From: Pantoea anthophila
Lineage (GTDB): Bacteria; Pseudomonadota; Gammaproteobacteria; Enterobacterales; Enterobacteriaceae
Assembly: GCF_006494375.1 (NCBI RefSeq)
Contig: NZ_VHIZ01000017.1
Location: 124,001 to 188,000, forward strand
Direction of reading: 5' to 3'
DNA length: 64,000 nucleotides
Shown here: piece after piece, positions 9,901 through 21,900 of the stretch
Layout: each line of letters begins with the position of its first letter
How positions within the stretch are numbered: the stretch's first letter is position 1
Notes under the pieces: generated by a model
The model's input: only the letters and a program-made list of their open reading frames with translations
Told to the model about the DNA's origin: nothing
Databases searched by the model: none
Made by a program: the position numbers and the translations under genes

Positions 9901-12900
9901 GCACCGCCCGCCTGCACGGTAGTGCTGTAACTTCTGCTGCCCAGGGTCACGGTGACCTGTGAACCCACCGCCGCATTGTCGATGACGCCACCCACCACCT
10001 GTCCGGCTGCGGCTTCCGCGATGTTCAGCTGGTTATCACCGCCAAACAGCCCGGTGAGCGCGCCGACGACCGGCACCGCATCGACAATCGCGGTGACGGT
10101 TTCACCCACGGTACGGGTGTTGCCTGCCGCATCCGTCAGCGTGACGTCAACGTCCAGCTGACCATCGCTTAACAGACCCAGCACCGACGGCGGCACCACG
10201 ATAGCCCATTTACCATCCTGCCCCACGGCTGCCGAGAGCGTCGTACCGCCCAGCACCACGGAGACCGTCGCACCGACGCCCGCCGAGGTCGCCACCCCGG
10301 AGATGGTCTGCGCCACCGTGGTATCCAGCGCGCTGAGTGTGCCGTCGCCGAAGACCGAATCGACGACCAGCGTCAGCGCACTGTTGACCACTTTGTTAAC
10401 CGTCAGCGTGGCATCGGTCTGGTTCCCCGCGGTGTCACTGACCCGCACGCCAAAGACCAGCGCGCCCTCAGCGAGGTTCGTCAGCACCTCCGGCGTCAGA
10501 TCGATACTCCAGCGGCCGTCGGCTCCGACAATGGCGGTGGCAATCGGCGCGGCATCGCCCAGATAGAGGCCGATGGTCTGACCTTCTGCGCCCTGCGCAC
10601 TGCCGGTGAGCACCTGCGTGGTCACCAGGTCCGTGGCATTGAGGACGTTATCGCCCGCCAGGGCATCCACCTGCAACACGGGCGCCCCGGTATCCACCGT
10701 GACCGTCTGTGTCGCCGTAGTCACGTTGCCCGCCACATCCGCCAGCTGCGCGGTGATCTGCAGCGAACTGCCACTGGTGAGCGCCTGCATATCGCTGGCG
10801 GGCACCGTGGCCGACCAGCTGCCATCCCCCTGCACCACCGCGTTGTAGGTTTTGTTGTTAAAGGTCACCAGCACCGTGCGACCGGCTTCGCTGACATCGG
10901 CGCTGCCGCTGATGGTCTGACTGGTGGCACTTTCACTGCCGTTGACCTGATTGTCGCCTGCAAACGCATCCACGTTCAGCGTCGGTGGCGTCAGGTCAAT
11001 CACGATGTTATTGCTGACGCTGACGGTATCCGTGCCGTTCGTCGCATTTACCGTGACGGTCGCGTTGCCATCTGTTTCGCCAAACGCGCTGACCGGCAGG
11101 GTCGCCGTTGACCAGTTGCCTGACGCATCCAGCGTGGTGGGGTAGCTCGTGCCATTGATCACCACCGTCACCGTGCCCCCGGTGCCGAGGTTGGCCGAGG
11201 TGCCACTCACCACCACGCCCCCCGCGACATCCTGGGTGCTGATGATGTTATCGCCCGACACGGTGCCCAGTGTCACCAGCGGGCCTGGCGGTGGGGTCAG
11301 ATCGACCGTCAGCGGAACGGAGCCGGTGGCGAGGTTGCCTGCCAGATCGGTCACCGACAAGGCCAGCGTGGTGGAAGGCCCGAAGGTGGCCATCTGCTCT
11401 GGCGTCAGCGTCAGACTCCAGTTGCCGTTGGCCGCCACTATTGCCGTGCCAAGCGGGGTATCATTCAGCGAGACGGTGACCACTGCGCCCGTCCCTGCTC
11501 CCGTTGCGGTGCCGCTGAGCGTCTGCGGCTGAATGCTCTCCGCGTAGTTCAGTACGTTGTCGCCGGTGAACGCCGAGGCTGTGAGCACGGGTGGGGTTTT
11601 GTCCAGCACAAAGGCGCTGTTAAGCGTCGTGCTGTTACCCGCCGCGTCCGTGGCCGTGATGATGACCGGATAGGTGCCATCCGTCAGCGCGGAAAGCTGC
11701 GCCGTCGTCAGCGGCACCGACCAGTTGCCGTTCTCATCCGCAGTCGCGGTATAAACTGTGCCTGCCAGCGTGAGCTGCACCGTCTCATTGACACCCGCGG
11801 TGCCGCCCAGAGTAATGCCGTCTGCCACATCAGCCGCATTAACATAGCCCCCGAAGTAGTCCGGATTGAGCGTGGGCTGAGGTGCGCTGAGATCGGCGGT
11901 GAACGGCAGCTGCGCCGAGGCGCTGTTGCCTGCCGCATCCACCACGTTCACCGTCAGCGTCTGCGCGCCATCATCCAGGGCACTCAGCGCGTTAGCAGGG
12001 ATCGTGACGCGCCAGTTCCCGTTACTGTCGACGACACCCGAATAACGGCTGCCATTGAAATCCACGGTAATGCTGGCCGCCTGGTTTGCCCCGACGCTGC
12101 CGGTGGTGCCGGTCAGGGTCACGCCAGCCGCCGCTTCACTGATGTTGAGCAGGCCGTCGCCGCCAAAGGCATCCGGGCTGAAGGTCGGCACCGGCACCGC
12201 CACTTCCGTTACCACACTCAGCGCCGTCGTGTCGCTGTTACCGGCGACATCGGTGGCGGTCACGGTGATGGTGTGCGCCCCGCTGGTGAAGGTGCTTAAC
12301 TGCGCAGGCGACAGCGCCAGAGACCAGCTGCCATCGTCCTGCACCGTGGCCGTCAGCGGCGCATCGCCGTTAAAGCCTGAAATCAGTACCGAGACCGTCT
12401 GCCCGGCACCGGTAATGCCGGTGGTGCCACTGAGCGTCTGTTCACTGAGCGCTTCTTCAGCATTCAGCGCACCATCCCCGAACGGCAGGTTCAGCGTGAC
12501 GTCCGGCAGCGCGTTAACGGCGACCAGCAGGCTGCCACTGGTGCTGGCAATGTTGCCGACCTCATCGGTGACGGTCACCGTCACCGGCCAGCTGCCATCC
12601 GGCAGGGACTGCAACAGCGCCGGTGACAGCGCCAGCGACCAGCGCGTCCCATCCTCGCTGAGCTGGGCGGCGTAGACGGAGCCATTCACATTTACCGTCA
12701 CCGACGCCGCGTTATCAATGCTGACCGCGCCGCTCAGAGCCCCCCCTGCGGCCGCCTCATCCGCATTGAGCCTTCCATCGGTAAAGGGCGTGTCCAGCGT
12801 GGGCGCCGCAATCGGCGTAATCGCCGAGACAAATGTCTGGGTCGTGACGCTGGTATTGCCTGCCCGATCGGTGGTGGTGAGGGTCAGCGTCTGTTCACCC

Positions 12901-15900
12901 GCCCCCAGGCTGGCGATCACCTCTGGCGTCAGGCTGGCCGTCCAGTTGCCACTGGCATCCACCGTTACGGACAGCGGGATGTTCTGATCGCCCACCGTCA
13001 CGCTCAGGGTCTGGCCCGGGAGAGGGTCCGATGTCCCGGTAACAAGCTGAACGACACCCGCTTCACTGATGTTAATGATGTTGTCGCCGAACAACGTGCT
13101 GTCAAAGGTGGCGTTATCCGGCGCAGCCTGCAGGATCTCAACCCCGGCGGTCACCTGGGCCGGATTGCCTGCTGCATCGGTGGCAGTCACTACCACGTCG
13201 GTCACGCCATCGTCCAGCCCTGACAGCGCGCCCGCGGCCAGATTCAGCGTCCAGTTGCCGCTGGCATTGGTCGTGGTGCTGAAATCCAGCCCGCCAATGG
13301 TGATGCTAATCAGGCTGCCCTCCGGCAGATTGGTGCTGTCGCCGCTCAGCGTGAGCGCGCCCGCAGCGTCCGCAGCACTGACCAGCGCATCGCCAAACGG
13401 CGTATCCAGCGTCAGCGCAGGCAGCGTATTAAACGCCACGTCCAGCGAGGTGGTGGTATCCGTGGTGGTATTGCCCGCCGCGTCGGTGACGGAAACCGCG
13501 ATCGCGTTAGCACCATCTGCAAGCTGCTGCAGATCGGCTGACGGGATGGTGACGGACCAGTTACCGTCGGCATCGGCCGTGGTGCTGTAGCTGACATTAT
13601 TCAGCGTCACCGTCACCGGCAGGGCCCCCGTGGTGGAACCGCTGACGCTGATATCCTCCAGCGACTCCGCAAAGTTCAGGGTGTCACCCGTACTGACGGT
13701 GATCGCCGTCAGTGCTGGCGGTGTGGTGCTGAACGTCACCGTCTGGCTGGCGGTGGCCGGATTCCCGGCAATGTCGCTGGCGGTCACGGTAAGGGTCTCC
13801 GTGCTGCCCGCCGTCACGCCGGCAAAGGCGGTGGAGGGAAGAGTCACCGTCCAGTTGCCGTCAGCGTCCAGCGTCGTCTCATAGTCCGTGCCGTTAAACG
13901 ACACGGTCACCGGGGTGCCCGCGGCCAGCTGGGTGCTGCTACCGCTGACCACCACATCCGCGGCGGCCTCGCTGGCATTGATCACATCATCCCCTGCCAC
14001 CACGTCCAGGGTCAGCGTTGGCTGCGCCTGGGCGCTGGCCAGCACCACCAGTGAGGCGCTGCTGCTGGCCGGGTTGCCGGAGGCATCCGCAGAGACCACC
14101 ACCAGCAGCTGATCGCCATCCGGCAGCGCGCCCAGATCGGCGGCCGGCACGGTCACCGTCCAGCTGCCATCCTGTGTCACCGTGCCGCTGTACTGAACGT
14201 TGTTCAGCGTCACTGTGACCAGCTGGCCCTCGGCCAGATTGGTGCTGCTGCCGCTGATGCTCAGATCCTGCAGCGACTCAGCCTGATTCAGGAAATTGTC
14301 GCCGCTGATCGGCCCGATCGTCAGGGTCGGCAGGCCGGCACTGTCTGCATCACGCGTCAGGGTGGCGGTCGCGCTGCTGCTGTTGCCTGCCGCGTCCGTC
14401 AGCGTCACGCTGACCGGGTAGCCGCCATCGGTCAGCCCCTGCATCACACTGGCCGGCAGCGTCACCTGCCAGCTGCCATCAGAGAGCACCAGGGTGGTGT
14501 AATTACTGTTCTGGAAAGTGACGGTGACCGTCTGTCCGGCATCCTCCGCTGACGCGCTGCCGCTGATGGTGACGGCTTCCAGCACTTCCAGAGCGTTAAC
14601 AATATTATCGCCACTGATCGGATCCAGGCTCAGCGCAGGCGGCGTCCGATCCACCGTGACCGCACTGGTCAGCGAACCGCTGTTTCCGGCCCCATCGCTG
14701 GCATTCACCACCAGGGTATTCACCCCTTCGTCCAGCGTCTGCACCGCCTCCGGCGTCAGGGTCAGCGTCCAGTTGCCCTGTGCATCCACCGTGGCGGGAT
14801 AGTCTTCGCCACCCAGGGAGACGGTGACCGTCTGCCCCTCACCGGTGACGCCGGTGCTGCCACTCAGGGTCTGACTGACGCCGGTCTCACTCTGGTTCAG
14901 ATAACCGTTGCCGAACGGGGTATCAATCGTCACCGACAGCGCGCCGGTCGCCAGCGTAATGTCACGGGTTTCCGTCACCGGATTACCCGCCGCATCACTG
15001 ACCGTTACCGTCAGGGTATAGGCCCCGGCCGGGATACCGGCCAGCGCACCGGCTGGCAGCGTCAGGCTCCAGTCGCCATCCTGAGTCACGGTGGTGGTAT
15101 AGCGCTGGTTGTTGAGAATGATGGAGACCGTCTGTCCGGCTTCGGCACTGGTCGTCCCGCTGAGCACGATCGGTCCGGTGCTCTCTGCGATATTCACGAT
15201 GTCATCATCCGCGACGGCCGCCAGCGTCAGCGTCGGTGGCGTCAGATCCACCGTGACGCTGCCCTGGGTGCTGCCTGTGTTACCGGCGGCATCCTGCACC
15301 GTGACGGTGTAGCTGAGAGTCTCTTCCGGCAGATCAGCCAGCGCCGTCGCGGGAACGGTCACCAGCCAGTTGCCATTGCCGTCGACGGTGCCGGTGTAGG
15401 TCACGCCATTCAGCAGCACGCTGACGCTCTGTCCGTCGCCCGTTACGCCGGTGGTGCCGCTCAGGCTCTGTGCCGCGGTAACGTCGCCGCTGTTGAGCGC
15501 GCCATCACCAAACGCCGAGACGATGAGCGGTTCCGGCAGGCCGGTCGCCAGTACGCTGAGCGTGGCTTCACTGCTGAGGGTTGCTCCGCCGCTGTCGGTC
15601 GCGGTGACCGTCAGCGTGTAAGGTCCATCGGCGAGCGCCGTCAGTGCCTCCGCCGGAACGATAACGCTCCAGCGCCCGCTGGCCGAAACCTGGGAGGTGT
15701 AAGCGGTGTCGTTGAACAGCAGCGTGACGGTACTGCCCGCCGGCACGTTTACCGCGGTGCCGGTGACAATCAGCGGCTGACTCAGCTCCTGCGCATTGAG
15801 GTAGTTATCTTCGCTGATGGCATCCAGCGCCAGACCAGACGCGTTGCTGTTGACGTCAAAAGCAAGGTTGCTGGTGGTGGTGTTACCCGCCACGTCGCTG

Positions 15901-18900
15901 ACCGCCACGGTAAATGTGGCGCTGCCATCGGCAAGCGCAGCCAGCGCGCCGGCTGGCACAATCAGACTCCAGGCCCCGCTGGCCTGTACGGCGGCGCTGT
16001 AGACCGTTCCGTCAAGCGTGACGGTCACCAGCTGGCCCGCCTCGACATTGGTTGTCGTGCCGCTCAGCCGCTGGTCGGTGAGGCGTTCCGCGCCATCGAC
16101 CACATTGTTGCCGGCAAAGGCATCCAGGGTCAGCGTCGGCAGCGTGCCCGCCTCCACTTTCAGCGCCAGATCGCGGCTGGTGGTGGTGGCGTTGCCGGCC
16201 GCATCGCTGGCGGTAACCGTCAGTGGATAGCTGCCGTTAACCAGCCCGCTGTAGACGGTGGCGGGCAGCGTCAGCGACCAGTTGCCGCTGGCGTCAGCGG
16301 TGGTGCTCAGGCTGGTGCCGTTGAAGCTGGCCACAATCAGTGCATTGGCTTCGCTGCTGCCGTTCAGCGTCAGCGGCTGCTGACTTTCAGCGGCGTTGAT
16401 GATGCCGTCGGACGGCGTGACAACGGTCAGCACCGGCGGCAGCGTATCGACCCGCAGCGTGCCTGTCGCCTGGCTGCTGTTGCCCGCCACATCACTGACC
16501 ACGACGTTGTATGCCGTGTCGCCCTGCGGCAGCGCAGCGAGTGCGCCAGCCGGAACCGTGACCTGCCAGTTACCCGCAGCATCGACCGTGCCGCTGTAGC
16601 TGACGCCATCCAGCGTAATGGTGACCGTCTGACCGTCACCCGTTACGCCGGTGTTACCGGTGATAGCCCCCCCGGTTGCGGCTTCGCCGCTATTCACAAT
16701 GCCATCATCAAAGGCCACGCCCGGTGTCGCGACCGGCAGCGCGCTGGCCACGACCGTCAGGGTGGTGTCAGTAGTCGCCAGCGGCTGGCCGTTTGCATCG
16801 CTGACGGTGGCAGTCAGGGTCTGCGGCCCATCCGCCACGCCGCTGAAGGTGCCTGCCGGTAATGTCAGGCTCCAGCTGCCATCGGCGTTAAGCGTGGTGG
16901 TGAACGGCGTCCCGTTGGCGTCAACGGTGACCAGGCTTCCCGCAGGCAGACCGCTGCTGCTGCCGCTGACGACGACGGGGCCGTTCAGCTCGCCTGCATT
17001 CAGATAGTTATCGTCGCTGACGGGTGCCAGCGCAATCGCGGGCAGTGTGTTGTCCACACTGAAGTTAAGCGGCGCGCTGGCGCTGTTTCCGACGGCATTG
17101 TTCACGCTGACAATCAGCGTCTGACTACCCTCGCCCAGATCCGCCAGCGCGCCCGCGGGCAGAATGATGCTCCAGTTGCCACTCGCCTCAACCACCCCGC
17201 TGTAATCGGTGCCGTTCAGTGAAACTGTGACCTGCTGACCCGGCTCGACGTTGAGGCTGCTGCCGCGCAGGGTAATCGGCTGTAACTGCTCCGCGGCGGT
17301 GACGATACCGTCACCGGCAAAGGTGCTGCTGTCGACGCTCAGTTCCGGCTGCACCGCTGGCGAGGTGGCTACATTGAGATCCACCACCTGGCTGCTCTGA
17401 TTTCCGCTGGCGTCCGTTTCGGTCACCGTGACGGGATTCGGGCCGGACGGCAGCGCTGCCAGATCGCCAGACGCGATCTCCAGCGTCCACTGACCGTTCA
17501 CTCCGACGGTGGTGCTGTAAGTCTGACCATTAAGCTGAACCGTCACGAGGTCGCCGTTCTGTCCGCTGCCGCTGACCACCAGCGGCTCTGCCAGTTCGCC
17601 GACGCTCAGCGCGTTATCCTCGCTGATCGGCGCAACCACCAGCGGAGGCGGCGTCGTGTCGACGGTCAGCGAACTGTTCTGGCTGCTGCTGTTACCGGCT
17701 GCATCGGTCACCGTCACCACAACCGGATAGCTGCTGCCGCTGGCCAGACCGGCCAGTGCCGCAGGCGGCACGGCCAGAGTCCAGAGACCGTCTGCGCCGA
17801 CGGTGCCGGTGTAGGTCACGCCATTCAGGGTCAGGCTGACCTGGTCGCCCTCACTGCCTGCCCCACTGAAACTGAACCCGGCCGCCTGTTCAGCAAGGTT
17901 CAGCACACCATCGCCCGCTGGCGGATTGATGCTGAAGTCCGGCACGCTGGTGTCGACGGTAACCGGCACCGGCGTGGTGGCGACGTTGCCGCCCACGGTG
18001 GTTACGGTGACGCTGAGATCGTAACGGCCATCGGCCAGCTGACTCAGATCGTCGGAGGGCAGCGTTGCACTCCAGCTGCCATCGGCGGCCACGACGGCGT
18101 TATAGGTTTCGCCGCCCAGCAGAAGGCTGACGCTGCTGCCCGGCGCAGCGGTACCGCTGACGATCAGGTCGGCGGCGGCTTCCGCCGCGTTAATGACGCC
18201 ATCGGTGGCAATCGGGTTCACGGTCAGCGCCGGTGTGCCGGTATCCACCGTCAGCGGTTCACTGATGCTGGTGCTGTTACCCGCGCTATCGCTCACCGTT
18301 ACGGTAATCGGGTTGCTGCCCTGAGCAAGGGCCTGCAGCGCTTCCGGCGGCAGCGTGACGCTCCAGGTGTTATCCGCCGCGACCGTTGCCGGATAGCTGA
18401 CGCCGCCCAGAGTGACGCTGACGGCCTGGCCTTCCGTGACGGAACCGGTCAGGGTCTGCGGCGCAGTGACCTCGTTATTGCTGAGGATGCCGTCAGTGAA
18501 GGGGGTATCAATCTGCGGGGCTGCCAGCGGTGTGGTTGCCACCAGCAGCGTCTGGCTGCTCTGCACGTCGCCGGAAGTAACGGTCACCGTGGTGTCACCC
18601 TGCGACAGGTTCGCCAGATCGGCGGCGGGCACGGTAACCGTCCAGTTACCGTCCGGATCGATGGTGGTGCTGTAAACGGTCCCGCCCGGCACCAGCGTCA
18701 CGCTGACCGGGCTGCCTTCAGGCAGGCTGGCGGAACTGCCGCTGAGGATCAGATCGCTCTGCGCTTCCAGTGCATTCAGCGCGTTATCTTCACTTATCGG
18801 CGCAATCGACAGCAGCGGCGTGTCGCTGGTGACCACGGTGATCAGCCCCTGCGCGGGCTGCGCCGGGTTGCCGGCCACATCGGTGATCGCCACGGTAAAG

Positions 18901-21900
18901 GGCTTGTCGCCCGCGCCTCCCAGCGATCCGGCAGGCAGCGTCACGCTCCAGCTTCCGTTTGCCTGCACCACGCCCTCATAAGACTGGTTATTGATGGTTA
19001 CCACAACCGGCTGGCCTGCCGGTACGCCGGTCACACTGCCGGTAATGAGTGTATCAACACGCTGTTCCGCGCTGTCGATCTGGTTGTCGCCGGTCACAGG
19101 ATCCAGGGTCAGGACCGGCGATGCGGCCGCCAGTACCGTCACGCTGGAGGCGACGCTGCTGCTGTTGCCATACGCGTCGCTGAGCACCACCTCCACCGGA
19201 TAGCGGGCATCGCCCAGCTGGCTGACGACCGCCGCAGGCACCGTAACCTGCCACGCGCCGCTGGTATCCACGGTGGCAGTGTAGGTTTCACCATTGAAAC
19301 TCACCGAAACCGTGTCGCCCTGCACGCCTCCGCGCCCGTCAATCGTCAGATCCTGGCTATGTTCCGCGATATTAATGTAACCATCACTGCCCGGTGTGGA
19401 GACGGTCAGCTGCGGCGGCGTGGTCGCAAAGATCGGAGCACTGTTGATGAGCGTGGTATTCCCGTCACCATCCGTTGCCACCACTGCCAGCGGCTGTGTT
19501 CCGTCAGGAACAGCGGCCAGGTCGGATGCCGGAATGGTCACACTCCAGCGGCCCCCCTCCGCCACGACGGCGGTGTAGGTCTGGTTATTCAGCGTCACGC
19601 TGATCGTATCGCCCGCGTCGCCGCTTCCGCTGACGATCAGCGGCTGTTGTGCATCGATGACGTTGATGACGCCATCGTCGCTGATCGCATCCAGCGTCAG
19701 CGCAGGCACTGCGCTGGCAACCCGCAGTGACGTGTTCTCTACGCTGCTGTTGCCCGCCGGATCGGTCACGGTGACCGTCACCGGATAGGTCTGACTGGTC
19801 AGCGTGCCCAGATCGGCCACCGGCACCTGCGCACTCCAGTTGCCATTTTCGTCAACCAGCGCGCTGTAGGTTTTGTCGTTTAACTCAACCGTGACCTGAT
19901 CGCCCGGGGTGCCGGTTCCGCTGATCAGCAGCGGCTGGGTCAGTTCATTACTGGTCAGCACACCGTCACCGCCCGGCGCGTTAACTGAGACATCCGGCGA
20001 CAGGGTGCTGACGGCCAGCGTCTGCGACTGGCTGACCGTATTGCCGCTGGCATCCGTCAGGGTGACCACCAGCGTATAACTGCTGCCCTCAGCCAGCGCC
20101 TGCAGATCCTCCGCGGGCAGATCCACCGTCCAGTTGCCCTGTGCATCTGCCGTGGCGCTGTAGATCAGGTTATTCAGCGTGACCGAGACGACGTCGCCCG
20201 GCGCGGCACCTGAACCACTGACCGGCACGCCCGCCGCCACTTCAGCGCCGTTAAGAATGCCATCTCCGCCTGCCACCGCCGCCACAATCAGATTCGGTGG
20301 CAGGGTATCGACGCTGAAGTCCAGCGTCTGGTCAACACGGTTACCCGCCTCATCGATCGCGGTCAGTGTCAGCGTGTTAGCGCCCTGCGGCAGTAAGGCG
20401 AGATCGGCGGCGGGCAGCGTCAGGCTCCAGCTGCCGTCCTCATTCACCGTGGTGCTGTAGGTTTTCCCGTTGAGTTCCAGGGTGACCTGCTGGCCCGGCA
20501 CGGCTTTACCGGTGTTTCCGCCGATCGTCAGGTCGCTGCCCGCTTCCGCCTGATTCAGAATGCCATCGCTGATCGCACTCTCATCCAGGGTGATTTGCGG
20601 CAGCGTGTTCACCACCACATTGAGCTGTGCGGCGTCGGTCAGCAGCGCTCCGCTGGCATCGGTGGCCGTCGCGGAGATCAGTTTTGTCCCGTCGGTGATG
20701 CCGGTGAGGTCGCTGGCCGGAACGGTGACGCTCCAGAAGCCGTTGCTGTTTACCACCGCGCTGTAGGTGTTGTCGTTGAAGGCTACCAGCACCGTCTGGC
20801 CGGGGTTAACGCCCACAGCCGAGCCGCTGATGATCAGATCGCTGGCGGCCTCCTGCTGGTTAAGGAAACCGTCGAGACTGAGTGGCTCAGCGATGGTGAG
20901 CACGCCCGGTTCGCCTGCGGCAGGCGCGACGTTGATATCCCGGCTGCCGCTGGCTGAAACGCCCGCCGCCGTGGTCACGCTGGCGACCAGGGTGGTGGTG
21001 CCCGCCGCCAGTGCGCTCAGCGCAGCGGACGGGATCGGCAGACTCCAGCTGCCATCCGCCTGAACGGTGGTGCTGTAGGTCTGCCCGTCCAGCGTGAGGG
21101 TGACCGTCTGGCCCGCCTCTACGTTGCTGGTGCTGCCTGACAACGTCTGGTCCAGCGCTTTTTCGCTGTTGTCGAGCAGGTCGTCGCCGGCAAAAACAGC
21201 GATCGTCAGCGTTGGTGCGCCCGGCTCCGGTGAGGCTTCCACCACAATGACCCGATCTTCACTGGCGACCACACCCGCCTGGGTGGTTACGCTGGCGCTG
21301 AAGGTCGCGTTGCCCGCCGACAGGGCAGCCAGGGCGCTGGAGGGGATGGTCAGGCTCCAGCTGCCATCGGCCCCGACGGTGGCGCTGTAACTCTGGTCGC
21401 CCAGCGTCACCGTCACCACCTGGCCCGCCTCAACATTGCTGGTGCTGCCGCTCAGCAGCTGGTCGCTGGCTTTCTCGTCGTTGCTCAGCACATCATCACC
21501 GGCGAACTGATTGAGTGTGATGACCGGCTGGCCCGGTTCGGTCACCGGGGCTTCAACGACGATGCCCAGCGTGTCGCTGACAGTTGTACCGGCCGCATTG
21601 CTGACCGTCACCACCAGTGAGGCCGGGCCTGCTGCAAGTGCGCCCAGCGCATCGGCCGGAATCGCAATATTCCAGCTGCCGTCAGCGCTGACCGTTCCGC
21701 TGTAACTCTGTCCACCCAGCGTGACCGTCACAATCTGGCCCGCCTCGACGTTGGTGGTGCTGCCGGAGATGGCCTGCGCCTCCAGTTTCTCCTCATTGCT
21801 TAACACGTTGTCTTCCGCAAAGGCATTCAGGGTCAGCGTCGGGTTGCCTGGTGCGGTGCCCGAGGACTCCACCAGGAAGTCACGCGTTTCGCTGACCGGG